52,247 bases of DNA, from assembly GCA_035555855.1 (NCBI GenBank), contig DATMGD010000044.1:1-52247 (forward strand), in the 5' to 3' direction. The stretch's first letter is position 1; each line of letters starts with the position of its first letter. This document shows, one piece after another, positions 32,709-40,929 of the stretch. Both the position numbers and the translations under genes were made by a program. The notes below the pieces were generated by a model. It had not been told where the DNA came from. It did not search any database and worked only from the letters and a program-made list of their open reading frames with translations. The stretch comes from Palsa-892 sp035555855. GTDB taxonomy: Bacteria; Pseudomonadota; Alphaproteobacteria; Rhizobiales; Xanthobacteraceae.

Positions 32709-32850
32709 CCCGCGCGTCGGACTACAGGGGGGACTACCAGACGGCGCGGATGACCGGGGGTGGGGCGGTCACGGCGTAACTTAATATGGGAAGCGATACG
32801 CTCGACCGCCATGCCGGCGCGAAACTACCGGCATGGCGGCGAGGGCGGCT

Positions 32851-34026
32851 TTACGCCGCGAACAACTCCAGTTGCGCGCGCTTGATCTCCGGCCGTCTGA
32901 AATGCGCGATGGTGAGCCGTGTGCGCTTCTCGTTAAGATGCAGCCGCTCGCAGGCAAGCTCGAAGCGCCGGCCGATCGACCATGCGTATGGGCCGTCGCC
33001 GGTCTGCCGCTTGCCCCATTCGGCGTCGTAATCCTTGCCGCCGTGCAGCGAGCGCACGAGCGAGATGACGTGCTTTTCCTTGGCGGGGAAATGTTCGCGC
33101 AGCCATTCGCGGAACAGATCCTTGATCTCGTACGGCATGCGCAACATCACATAGCCCGCGCCTTCGACGCCGGCGGCTTTCGCCGCATCGAGTATGCGTT
33201 CGATCTCCGCGTCGTTGATCGCGGGCACGATCGGCGCGACCATCACCGCGGTCGGGATGCCGGCTTCCGAAAGCGCGCGCAGCGCCTCCAGCCGCTTCGA
33301 CGGCGTTGCCGCGCGCGGCTCCATGACGCGCGCGAGCTTCGGATCGAGCGTCGTCACCGAAAGACAGACTTTGGCGAGATTCTTTTTCGCCATGTCAGCG
33401 AGGATGTCGATGTCGCGCATGACGAGCGCCGACTTGGTGACGATGCCGACCGGGTGGCCGCAATCGCGCAGCACTTCGAGAATGCCGCGCGTCACGCGCC
33501 ACTTCTTCTCGATCGGCTGATAGGGATCGGTGTTGGTGCCCATCGCGATCATGCGCGGGGTGTATTTCGGATCGGCCAGCTCCTTTTTCAAAAGCTCCGC
33601 CGCATCCGGCTTCACGAACAGCTTCGATTCGAAGTCGAGCCCGGGCGACAGGCCCTGATAGGCATGCGTCGGCCGTGCGAAGCAGTAGATGCAGCCGTGC
33701 TCGCCGCCGCGATACGGGTTGATCGAGCGGTCGAAGCCGATATCAGGCGATTCGTTCCTCGTGATGATCCGGCGCGCGCGCTCTTCTGTGACGTGCGTTG
33801 CGAAGGGCGGCAGCTCTTCCAGGCTCTGCCAGCCGTCGTCGAAGGCCACTTTCGCGTGCGGCTCATAGCGGCCGCTCGGATTGGTCACGGCGCCGCGCCC
33901 GCGCCGCCGCTCGCCATCGACGGTGCTGTCGAGCACGCCATCATTGGCCGCCGGAGCTTCCGGGGCGTCTGACCGTTCGGTGGCCGCTTCCGGCCATCCG
34001 GTCGAATCGTCGAAAGGTTTGTCCAT
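32851..34026 (-). CDS. PA0069-family radical SAM protein with altered cluster motif
   Basis: 391 aa, related to spore photoproduct lyase-like radical SAM proteins of unknown substrate. The N-terminal 90 residues are charged; the core starts at FDRSINPYRG. The cluster motif should read C-x3-C-x2-C. Here it is G108-EHG-C112-IY-C115: the first cysteine codon is GGC (Gly). The rest of the family signature is intact: ARPTHAYQGLSPGLDFESKLF, MGTNTDPYQPIEKKWRVTRGILEVL, VTKSALVMRDIDIL, LSVTTLDPKLARVMEPRAATP. A perfect LexA box lies 25 bases upstream, so SOS control is likely. With two ligands the 4Fe-4S cluster may be labile or need another ligand, unless this variant is a family norm. Confidence 0.85.
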   Translation of the reverse strand: MDKPFDDSTGWPEAATERSDAPEAPAANDGVLDSTVDGERRRGRGAVTNPSGRYEPHAKVAFDDGWQSLEELPPFATHVTEERARRIITRNESPDIGFDRSINPYRGGEHGCIYCFARPTHAYQGLSPGLDFESKLFVKPDAAELLKKELADPKYTPRMIAMGTNTDPYQPIEKKWRVTRGILEVLRDCGHPVGIVTKSALVMRDIDILADMAKKNLAKVCLSVTTLDPKLARVMEPRAATPSKRLEALRALSEAGIPTAVMVAPIVPAINDAEIERILDAAKAAGVEGAGYVMLRMPYEIKDLFREWLREHFPAKEKHVISLVRSLHGGKDYDAEWGKRQTGDGPYAWSIGRRFELACERLHLNEKRTRLTIAHFRRPEIKRAQLELFAA

Positions 34027-34050
34027 GCTCCTACCCTAGGTGAAACGCAG

Positions 34051-34065
34051 GAACAAAACAAGAAC
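34051..34065 (-). promoter_or_regulatory. LexA (SOS) box of the alphaproteobacterial type
   Basis: GAAC-AAAACAA-GAAC on the plus strand; read toward the radical SAM gene it is GTTC-N7-GTTC, the known alphaproteobacterial LexA site, with the usual T-rich spacer. It ends 25 bases before the ATG at 34026, a position where LexA would block transcription. Confidence 0.75.
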
Positions 34066-34170
34066 ATAATTGCGGGGGTGTTAAAACGCTATATGGGGTG
34101 GTTTCACAACAAAACAATTACAAGCCGTTGTAGTTCCCAAGATGGCTGTGGAGAGGGTTCAGGAGGCAGC

Positions 34171-34773
34171 TCAGCCGCGCCGGGCGAGCCAGACCGAGTG
34201 GCCGCCGCAGGCTGGATCGTCGAACACCTGCGCCACGACTGAAAAGCCGTTTTCCGCGAGCAGCCGGCGATATTCGGCGGGATCGAGACTCGCGTGATAG
34301 AGCGGCTCGCCCTCGAAATTGCCCATCGCAACGCCGTGCTCGGTGCCGCTCGTGAACATCAGCGCGGCGCCTGGCGCGGCATGCTCCGCGAAAACCGGAA
34401 ACATCGCCGCCTGATCTTGATGCGCGAGATGAAAGAAGCTGTCCCACGCGAGAATGCCGTCGAAGTGCTCGCCGAGTTTGATCTGCCGCATGTCGGCGAC
34501 GATCCACGCGGCATCGGGAAAGCGCGCCTTGCAGCGCGCGATCATCGAAGGTGAAGAGTCCGCGCCGGTGACGCGATAGCCCGCCTCGATAAAGTAGCGT
34601 GCGATCGGCTCGCCCGCGCCGCAACCAAGATCGAGAATTTTTCCGCCCGCCGGCACCAGTGTGCGAAAGCGTTCCAACCACGCGCGCTCGAATAGATTTT
34701 TGCCGCGCGCCTTGTCCCATGCCGCGGCATGGCGCTCGTAAAGGCCCGCGATGTTCCCGGCGTCATCGCTCAC
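34171..34773 (-). CDS. Class I SAM-dependent methyltransferase
   Basis: 200 aa. SAM-binding motif I is GGKILDLGCGAGEPIARYFIEAG, followed by VTGADSSPSMIARCKARFPDAAWIVADM (motifs II-III) and GILAWDSFFHLAHQDQ. The GTG at 34773 has GGAG 7 bases upstream; the frame is open to an ATG at 34839, which would give an untypical N-terminus overlapping the divergent promoter. Substrate cannot be told. It is divergent from the IclR gene and upstream of the radical SAM gene on the same strand. Confidence 0.85.
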   Translation of the reverse strand: MSDDAGNIAGLYERHAAAWDKARGKNLFERAWLERFRTLVPAGGKILDLGCGAGEPIARYFIEAGYRVTGADSSPSMIARCKARFPDAAWIVADMRQIKLGEHFDGILAWDSFFHLAHQDQAAMFPVFAEHAAPGAALMFTSGTEHGVAMGNFEGEPLYHASLDPAEYRRLLAENGFSVVAQVFDDPACGGHSVWLARRG

Positions 34774-34849
34774 AATCTGGCTCCGTTGCCTGCAAAGTGC
34801 GCGCGACGATAGCGGAATCGCACTTGACCGCAATTTCATTATCGGCGTT

Positions 34850-34882
34850 AATAATGGAACGAGTGTTCTGAATAATAGAACG
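34850..34882 (+). promoter_or_regulatory. Candidate IclR operator: 12-bp direct repeats 21 bp apart
   Basis: AATAATGGAACG (34850-34861) and AATAATAGAACG (34871-34882) differ at one base and start 21 bases apart, two turns of the helix. Between them GTTC (34865-34868) makes inverted pairs with both GAAC cores. The second repeat ends 7 bases before the IclR start codon, so binding would repress the gene. Confidence 0.5.
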
Positions 34883-34889
34883 GCGAAAA

Positions 34890-35747
34890 ATGGACAAGAC
34901 GGCGCAAAAAGCCCTGCGGATGATCGAGCTGTTCTGCGCTTCGCCGGCGCCGCGCGGCATCTCCGAGCTTGCGCGCGAGCTGTCGCTGCCGAAGAGCAAC
35001 GTTCATCGCCTGCTGACGACGCTCGAGGCCGAAGGCTATCTGCGCCGCACGGCCGACAAGACCTACACGCTGACCTTCAAGCTGTGGTCGCTCGGCGCCA
35101 TGATGATGTCGCGCATCGACGTGAAGGCGGTCGCGCCCGTTCACATGCAGCGTCTCGTGAAAGCCACCGGCGAATCCTCGCTGCTCGCGGTGCTCGACGG
35201 CTACGACGTTGTCTACATCGACAAGGTCGAATCCGAGCAGGCGATTCAGGCGACGACCAAGATCGGCAGCCGTATTCCGGCGCATTGCGTCGGCACCGGC
35301 AAGGCGCTTCTGGCCTGGCAGCCGAGCGATTTCATCGCCGGCCTGCTGCCGAAGCTGAAAGCCTATACATCGTCCACTATTCATAAGCCGCGCGCGCTCG
35401 CCGATCAGCTCGATCTCACGCGCAAGCGCGGCTACGCCGTCAATCGCGGCGAATTCCGCCTCGGCGTTGCGGGCGTCGGCGCCGCGATCCGCGATCGCGA
35501 CGGCCGCGCCGTCGCCGCCGTCGGCGTCTGGGGCCCCGACGAGCGCATCGCGCCGCGGCTCGACGAACTCGCCGCGCATGTCGTGCGCTGCGCCCGCGAA
35601 ATTTCCTGCGATCTCGGCTTTGTCGATCCGCAGGTCACTTCAACCCTCCTCAAAGCGAAAACCAGAAAGACAAGGTTGCGTACCCATGAAAGAACTCGAT
35701 CTCGTACTGACGGGCGGCAAGGTCGTTCTGCCGGACTCCGTCGTTGA
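34890..35747 (+). CDS. IclR-family transcriptional regulator
   Basis: 285 aa. The winged HTH is RGISELARELSLPKSNVHRLLTTLEAEGYLRR (about 23-54), followed by the IclR effector domain with GESSLLAVLDGYDVVYIDKVES and RIPAHCVGTGKALLAW. The C-terminal 35 residues are arginine-rich, extend beyond the family norm, and overlap the next gene by 62 bases in another frame. It probably controls the amidohydrolase and ABC transporter downstream on the same strand, with a candidate operator just before its own start. Confidence 0.88.
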   Translation: MDKTAQKALRMIELFCASPAPRGISELARELSLPKSNVHRLLTTLEAEGYLRRTADKTYTLTFKLWSLGAMMMSRIDVKAVAPVHMQRLVKATGESSLLAVLDGYDVVYIDKVESEQAIQATTKIGSRIPAHCVGTGKALLAWQPSDFIAGLLPKLKAYTSSTIHKPRALADQLDLTRKRGYAVNRGEFRLGVAGVGAAIRDRDGRAVAAVGVWGPDERIAPRLDELAAHVVRCAREISCDLGFVDPQVTSTLLKAKTRKTRLRTHERTRSRTDGRQGRSAGLRR

Positions 35748-37077
35748 TGCCTCGGTCGGCGTCGCTGACGGCAAAATCGTTTTCATCTCGGCGAACGGCT
35801 GGGTGCCGAAGGCGCGTGAGGTCGTCGATCTTGCCGGGAAGGTCGTATTTCCCGGCTTCATCGACACCCATGTGCATTTCCGCGATCCCGGCCTGACCTA
35901 CAAGGAAGACTTCACGACCGGTTCGCGCGCGGCGGCCGCTGGCGGCATCACGACCGTCGTCGACATGCCGAACAACAAGCCGGTCATCAACAAGACCAAG
36001 GATTTCATCGCCAAGCGCGACGACGCCGCGAAGAAGTCGATCGTCGATTTTGCGCTCTACGCGGGCGCAACCGATCTCGGCGAAATTCCCGGCATGCTCG
36101 GAGCCGGCGCCATCGGCGTGAAGATCTTCATGGTCGCCGATCCGAAGTCCGGCTACCCGCACGATCCGGCGCTGTTCACCGGCGACGACGGCATGCTCTA
36201 TGACACACTGCGCACGGCGAAGCGGGAAGGGACCTATTGCGCCGTCCACCCCACCAACCAGGAAATCTTCGCGCACGAGTCGAAGAAAAAATGGGCCGCC
36301 GGCACGACGACGCCGGACGATTTCGTCGAAGCCTATTTTGGCGAGAATTGCGTCTCCGACCACACTGCGATGGCGACCCTGATCGAGATGTCGCGCGCTT
36401 CCGGCGCGCATGTCCACATCCTGCATCTGCGCTCGGAAACCGGCGTCAAGATCATTCAGCACGCCAAGGATGAAGGCTTGAACCTCACCATGGAGGTCAA
36501 CCCGAAATACTTCCTGCACACCGCCGAAGACATGAAGCGCATGGGCCCGCTCTGCACGCCTTACGGCCTGCCGGATTCGGTGCGTCACAGCCTCATGAAG
36601 GCGGTCGAGGACGGCAAAGTCGATGTGCTCGGCTCCGATCACGCGCCGCACAGCCGCCAGGAACTCGAGCCGGGCTGGAAGGATGCCTGGAGCATTCCGT
36701 TCGGCAATCCGCAGCTCGATCACTATGTTTCGGCGCTGCTCACTTGCGTCAACGAAGGCACTTTCAGCCTGCGCACGCTCGCCCGCACGCTTGCGGAAAA
36801 TCCCGCCAAGCTGATCGGCGTCTTCCCGAAGAAGGGCGCGATCCGCATCGGGTCCGACGCCGACTTCACGGTGGTCGATCTCGCCGCGCGCGGCACCTTC
36901 GACGACAAGAATCTCGGCACCAAGGTCCAGTGGTCGCCTTACACCGGCCGCGCCTACACCGGGCGTCCGGTCATGACGATCGTGCGCGGCAATGTCGTCA
37001 TGCGCGACGGTACCGTCACCGGCCAGCCGGGCGGCGGCCAGTTCGTCAACGGCAATGAACTTCGAAAAGAAAAGTAA
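35686..37077 (+). CDS. Cyclic amidohydrolase (dihydroorotase/allantoinase/hydantoinase type)
   Basis: 463 aa, hydrolyses a cyclic amide or ureide. All binuclear metal ligands of the family are present: H62 and H64 (HVHF), carbamylated lysine K146 (GVKIFM), H188 (AVHPTNQE), H247 (ILHLRSE) and D318 (GSDHAPH). It is too divergent to name the substrate: dihydroorotate, allantoin, hydantoins and related rings are all possible. The context (IclR regulator, ABC importer) favours catabolism of an imported cyclic compound rather than pyrimidine synthesis. Starts inside the iclR 3' end; the ATG at 35686 gives the canonical N-terminus. Confidence 0.85.
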   Translation: MKELDLVLTGGKVVLPDSVVDASVGVADGKIVFISANGWVPKAREVVDLAGKVVFPGFIDTHVHFRDPGLTYKEDFTTGSRAAAAGGITTVVDMPNNKPVINKTKDFIAKRDDAAKKSIVDFALYAGATDLGEIPGMLGAGAIGVKIFMVADPKSGYPHDPALFTGDDGMLYDTLRTAKREGTYCAVHPTNQEIFAHESKKKWAAGTTTPDDFVEAYFGENCVSDHTAMATLIEMSRASGAHVHILHLRSETGVKIIQHAKDEGLNLTMEVNPKYFLHTAEDMKRMGPLCTPYGLPDSVRHSLMKAVEDGKVDVLGSDHAPHSRQELEPGWKDAWSIPFGNPQLDHYVSALLTCVNEGTFSLRTLARTLAENPAKLIGVFPKKGAIRIGSDADFTVVDLAARGTFDDKNLGTKVQWSPYTGRAYTGRPVMTIVRGNVVMRDGTVTGQPGGGQFVNGNELRKEK

Positions 37078-37105
37078 GCTGAGTCAGCGGAGGGAGAAAC
37101 AAACC

Positions 37106-38092
37106 ATGCGTAAATTATGGATATCGATGATGGCGGCGGTCTGCGGTCTTGCCATGGCCGCAAGCACCGCGGCGGCGCAAGTCAGCAAGGTGCGTGTCGC
37201 GAACGGCACGACGCTCGACATTCTGACCGTGCCGGACGTCCGCACCTTCGAGCACTTCCTGAAGCGCGATAAAGGCATCGACAGCGAAGTGACGTACCTG
37301 CCGGGCGCGGTGCGCGCCATTCAGGCGATCATCACCGATCAGGCCGATGTCGGCATCGCGACGCTGAACGCAGGCCTTGCCGCCGTGTTGCAGGGCCAGG
37401 ACATCGTCGTCTTCGCGCTCGCTTCCGGCGCGCGGCCGTATCTCGTGCTGACCGCGCACAATGACGTGCGCGAGTTGAAGGATCTGATCGGCAAGACCGT
37501 CGGCGTCATCGCGCTCGTCGATTCGACCTACTACCTGCCGGTCATGCAGATGCGCAAAGCCGGCGTCGACATCAATCAGGTGCGCTGGCAGCCGGTCGGC
37601 GGCGGCGCGGGCCGCGGCAATGCGCTCATCTCGGGCGGCGTGCAGGCGGCGGCCTTTCAGGTGGCCCAGGCTCTCGATCTCGAAAGCAAGGGTCCGTATC
37701 ACGTCATGAACCCGCCGAAGGAGCAGGAAGATTTCATCTTCAAGGCGTTCTGGGCCAAGCGCTCCTTCCTCGAAAAGAACCCGGATCTCGCGACCGCGAT
37801 CGTCAAAGCGCATCTCGAAGCGACCCGTGAAGCGCTCGACAAGCCGGCCTTCATCAAGATTGCGGCGCCCCAGCTCGCGCCGATGAAGGAAGACGTCGTC
37901 TCGCGCGCCTACGACATCCTGCTGAAGATGGGCGTGTGGGATCCGAACGATGCGCTGCTCAACAAGAAGGCGGGCGAATACACCGTCGCCGAGATGGTTC
38001 GCTACGGCGTGATCGCGAAGTCGGTGCCGTTCGAAACCTGGGCGACCGATCGTTTCGTCAAGGCGGCGGTTGCGGAGCTTGGCGCGAAGTAA
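37106..38092 (+). CDS. NitT/TauT-type ABC transporter substrate-binding protein
   Basis: 328 aa with a signal peptide (cleavage near STAAA-QVSK, about residue 22). The periplasmic binding protein type 2 pattern of sulfonate/nitrate/taurine transporters is visible: YLPGAVRAIQAIITDQADVGIATLNAGLAAVLQGQDIVVFA, and LVLTAHNDVRELKDLIGKTVGV. A strong SD (GGAGGG) precedes the ATG. Its stop overlaps the ATP-binding gene by one base. Ligand unknown; the linked amidohydrolase suggests a heterocyclic amide. Confidence 0.88.
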   Translation: MRKLWISMMAAVCGLAMAASTAAAQVSKVRVANGTTLDILTVPDVRTFEHFLKRDKGIDSEVTYLPGAVRAIQAIITDQADVGIATLNAGLAAVLQGQDIVVFALASGARPYLVLTAHNDVRELKDLIGKTVGVIALVDSTYYLPVMQMRKAGVDINQVRWQPVGGGAGRGNALISGGVQAAAFQVAQALDLESKGPYHVMNPPKEQEDFIFKAFWAKRSFLEKNPDLATAIVKAHLEATREALDKPAFIKIAAPQLAPMKEDVVSRAYDILLKMGVWDPNDALLNKKAGEYTVAEMVRYGVIAKSVPFETWATDRFVKAAVAELGAK

Positions 38093-38889
38093 TGACCCGT
38101 CTCCGCGTTTCCTCGATCAGCAAGCAATATCGGGTGCGCACGCCGACCGGCGCGAACACCGTCGATATTCTGCGCGACGTTAATCTCACCGTCGGCGAGA
38201 ACGAGTTCGTCAGCATCGTCGGTGCGAGCGGCTCGGGCAAGACGACGCTGCTGCGGATCGTCGCCGGGCTGATCGAGGCCGACGGCGGCTCGGTCGAGAT
38301 CGAGGGGCAACCGGTTTCGGGGCCGGGGCCGGAGCGGGCGATGGTCTTTCAGTCCATCAACCTCCTGCCGTGGCGGAACGTGCTCGACAATGTCGAGTTC
38401 GGGCTCGAGATGCGGAATATCCCGGCCGGGGAGCGCCGCGAGCGGGCGCTTCATTTCGTCAATCTCGTCGGCCTCGGCAAGCATCTGCATGCCTATCCGC
38501 ATGAGTTGTCGGGCGGCATGCAGCAGCGCGTCGGCATTGCCCGCGCGCTTGCGACGGATCCCGCGATTCTCCTGATGGACGAGCCATTCGGGAGCCTTGA
38601 TGCGCAGACGGCGGAATTCCTGTGGGAGGAGCTCTCCCGCATCGTCGCCGAGACGAGGAAGACCGTGCTGTTCGTCACCCATCACATTGATGAGGCGATT
38701 TATCTCTCCGACCGCATCGTCGTGCTCGGCGGCACTCCCGCCGGCGTGCGCGAGATCATCGACGTCGATTTCGAGCGGCCGCGCTGGACCTATGATGTCC
38801 GCGCCAAACCGCGCTTTTCCGAATTGCGCGCGCGGTTGCGCGAGCAGATTTTCCAGTCGTCCGGCGCGAGGCAAGAGGCAGAGGCATGA
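38092..38889 (+). CDS. ABC transporter ATP-binding protein (SsuB/TauB-like)
   Basis: 265 aa. Walker A GASGSGKTT, Q-loop MVFQSINLLPWRNV, signature LSGGMQQR, Walker B ILLMDEPFGSLDAQT and H-loop FVTHHIDEA are complete. The QS-LLPW segment is typical of the nitrate/sulfonate/taurine group. Starts at the TAATG overlap with the binding protein gene and overlaps the permease by 4 bases, so the three are one translational unit. Confidence 0.93.
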   Translation: MTRLRVSSISKQYRVRTPTGANTVDILRDVNLTVGENEFVSIVGASGSGKTTLLRIVAGLIEADGGSVEIEGQPVSGPGPERAMVFQSINLLPWRNVLDNVEFGLEMRNIPAGERRERALHFVNLVGLGKHLHAYPHELSGGMQQRVGIARALATDPAILLMDEPFGSLDAQTAEFLWEELSRIVAETRKTVLFVTHHIDEAIYLSDRIVVLGGTPAGVREIIDVDFERPRWTYDVRAKPRFSELRARLREQIFQSSGARQEAEA

Positions 38890-39662
38890 GCGGAACGTTC
38901 CTGCGCAATCCCTGGGTGCTGCGTTTCCTGTCGCTCGCCTTCGTGTTGTCGCTCTGGCAGTACGCCGGGAGCCGGATGAATCCGATCTTCCTTTCGACGC
39001 CGACGGCGATCTTCGAAGCCGGGATGAAAGTGATCGGAAGCGGCGAACTGCCCTGGGCGCTGCTCGTCAGTCTCGGCGTCGTCTTTTCGGGATTTTCGCT
39101 CGCAATCATTGTCGGCGTGCCGCTCGGCCTTCTGATGGGCCGCTCGCGCATCGCCGAATATCTCTTGGATCCTTACGTCAATGCGCTTTACGTCGTGCCG
39201 CGCATCGCGCTCATTCCGCTCATCATCATCTGGCTGGGCCTGGGCATTCCGGCGCAGATCGCGGTGGTTTTCGGCACGTCCGTATTTCCGATTCTCATCA
39301 GCACCGAAGCCGGCGTGAAAAGCGTGAGCGCCAACCTGATCGAGACGGCGCGCTCGTTCGGCGCGCGCGAATACGACATGGTGCGCAAGATCATCCTGCC
39401 GGGCAGCGTGCCGTTCATCATGTCGGGGCTGCGCCTCGGTATCGGGCAGGCGATCATCGGCATGATCGTCGCGCAGATGTTCCTCGGCATTTCCGGCATG
39501 GGCTTCATGCTGGTCAATTACGGCAACCAATTCGCGACCGATTACGTCTTCGTCGTCGTGCTGGCGCTCGCCGCGCTTGGCGTGACGCTGACGAGCGCGG
39601 TGCGCCAGTTCGAGAAGCGCTTCTCGCACTGGCGCTCGGACGCGATTTCGCGCGCGCCGTAG
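38886..39662 (+). CDS. ABC transporter permease (SsuC/TauC-like)
   Basis: 258 aa, six membrane helices. The EAA loop that contacts the ATPase is NLIETARSFGAREYDMVRKIILPGSVPFI. The whole transporter (binding protein, ATPase, permease) is complete with one permease as a homodimer. It ends 3 bases before the convergent NDH-2 stop. Confidence 0.93.
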   Translation: MSGTFLRNPWVLRFLSLAFVLSLWQYAGSRMNPIFLSTPTAIFEAGMKVIGSGELPWALLVSLGVVFSGFSLAIIVGVPLGLLMGRSRIAEYLLDPYVNALYVVPRIALIPLIIIWLGLGIPAQIAVVFGTSVFPILISTEAGVKSVSANLIETARSFGAREYDMVRKIILPGSVPFIMSGLRLGIGQAIIGMIVAQMFLGISGMGFMLVNYGNQFATDYVFVVVLALAALGVTLTSAVRQFEKRFSHWRSDAISRAP

Positions 39663-39665
39663 CGG

Positions 39666-40922
39666 TTAGTCGCGCGGGCCTTCGCGGGTGATGAGCCGCG
39701 CGCCGCGCTGGAAGGTGAAGTAGCTCCACAGCCACGTCATCGCGACCATCAGGCGGTTCTTGATGCCGATCAGGAAGTAGACGTGGGCGACAGACCAGAA
39801 CAGCCAGCCGATGAAGCCCTTGAGCTTCATGTAGGGCAGGCTCACCACCGCCGACTTGCGGCCGATGGTGGCGAGGTCGCCTGCGTGGTTGTACTTGAAC
39901 GGCTTGTCGAACGGCCGCCCCATCGCGCGCGCCGCGATTAGCTTGCCGACATATTTGCCCATTTGCTTGGCGGCGGGCGCGATCCCCGGCACCGGCGGAT
40001 CGAGCGCGGCGGTATCGCCGACGGCGAAAATTTCCGGATGTTCCGGCACCGATAGGTCCTTGCCGACCTTGATGCGCCCGGCGCGATCATGCGCGGCGCC
40101 GATCCATTGCGCGGCAGGACCGGCGGTGACGCCCGCCGCCCAGATGATCGCTTCGGATTCGATTTTCCTGTCCCCGAGCATCACGCCGTCGGGCTGTACG
40201 TTGGTCACCAGCGAAGACGTCATCACCTCGACGCCCATCTTCTCGAGCGAGCGCTGCGCATAGGCCGAGAGGTCCTCGGGGAACGAGGGGAGAATGCGCG
40301 GGCCGCCTTCGATCAGAATAATGCGTGCCGAGCGCGGATCGATGTGGCGGAAATCGTAACGCAGCGCGTGGCGCGCGATTTCGGCGATAGCGCCGGCCAT
40401 CTCGACGCCGGTCGGCCCGCCGCCGATCACAATGAAAGTCAGGAGTCGCTTGCGGTCGGCGTCGGTGTCGGCGGTTTCGGCGCGCTCGAACGAGATCAGG
40501 ATGCGGCTTCTGATTTTCGTCGCGTCGGTCAGCGACTTCAGGCCCGGCGCATAGGCCTGCCAGTCGTCATGGCCGAAATAGGAGTGCGTCACGCCGGTCG
40601 CGATCACGAGATAGTCGTAAGGCAGATCGTGCCGCGAGGCGTGAACGATCTTGTTCTTCGTATCGACGCTTTTGATCGCGCACATCAGGACTTGGGCGTT
40701 CTGCTGCCGGCGCAGAATGCTGCGCACCGGCCAGGCGATATCGGCCGGCGAAATCGCCGCCGTCGCCACCTGATAGAGCAGCGGCTGGAAGGTGTGATGG
40801 TTGTGCCGGTCGAGCACCGTGACGGAGACAGGCGCGTTCTTCAGTGCGCGGGCGCACTCCAGGCCGCCGAAGCCCGCGCCGATGATGAGAACCTTCGGCA
40901 GGCCATTCGCTGAATCTGTCAA
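39666..40922 (-). CDS. ndh: Type II NADH:quinone oxidoreductase (NDH-2)
   Basis: 418 aa, single-subunit, non-proton-pumping NADH dehydrogenase. FAD motif VLIIGAGFGGLECARALKN, NADH motif FIVIGGGPTGVEMAGAIAEIA; the quinone-side segments GIAPAAKQMGKYVGK and FIGWLFWSVAHVYFLIGIKNRLMVAMTWLWSYFT provide a membrane-associated C-terminus. The start is a TTG that overlaps the moaB 3' region closely (7-base gap), with only a weak AGG as SD. It is probably co-transcribed with moaB. Confidence 0.88.
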   Translation of the reverse strand: MTDSANGLPKVLIIGAGFGGLECARALKNAPVSVTVLDRHNHHTFQPLLYQVATAAISPADIAWPVRSILRRQQNAQVLMCAIKSVDTKNKIVHASRHDLPYDYLVIATGVTHSYFGHDDWQAYAPGLKSLTDATKIRSRILISFERAETADTDADRKRLLTFIVIGGGPTGVEMAGAIAEIARHALRYDFRHIDPRSARIILIEGGPRILPSFPEDLSAYAQRSLEKMGVEVMTSSLVTNVQPDGVMLGDRKIESEAIIWAAGVTAGPAAQWIGAAHDRAGRIKVGKDLSVPEHPEIFAVGDTAALDPPVPGIAPAAKQMGKYVGKLIAARAMGRPFDKPFKYNHAGDLATIGRKSAVVSLPYMKLKGFIGWLFWSVAHVYFLIGIKNRLMVAMTWLWSYFTFQRGARLITREGPRD

Positions 40923-40929
40923 ATCGAAC

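Larger units (their letters stand above)
32537..32850. other. 314-base intergenic region upstream of ccrM
   Basis: Contains, from ccrM outwards: two GGTAAAGG direct repeats 11 bases apart (32592-32599, 32603-32610), a CtrA-like box enclosing GAATC (32618-32631), two adjacent hairpins (32663-32708), and the tail of the radical SAM transcript. No gene is credible here. Confidence 0.6.

Noticed and set aside
34865..34881. GTTCT-N7-AGAAC before the IclR gene as an SOS box
   Set aside because: The half sites are inverted, whereas the alphaproteobacterial LexA site is a direct repeat.
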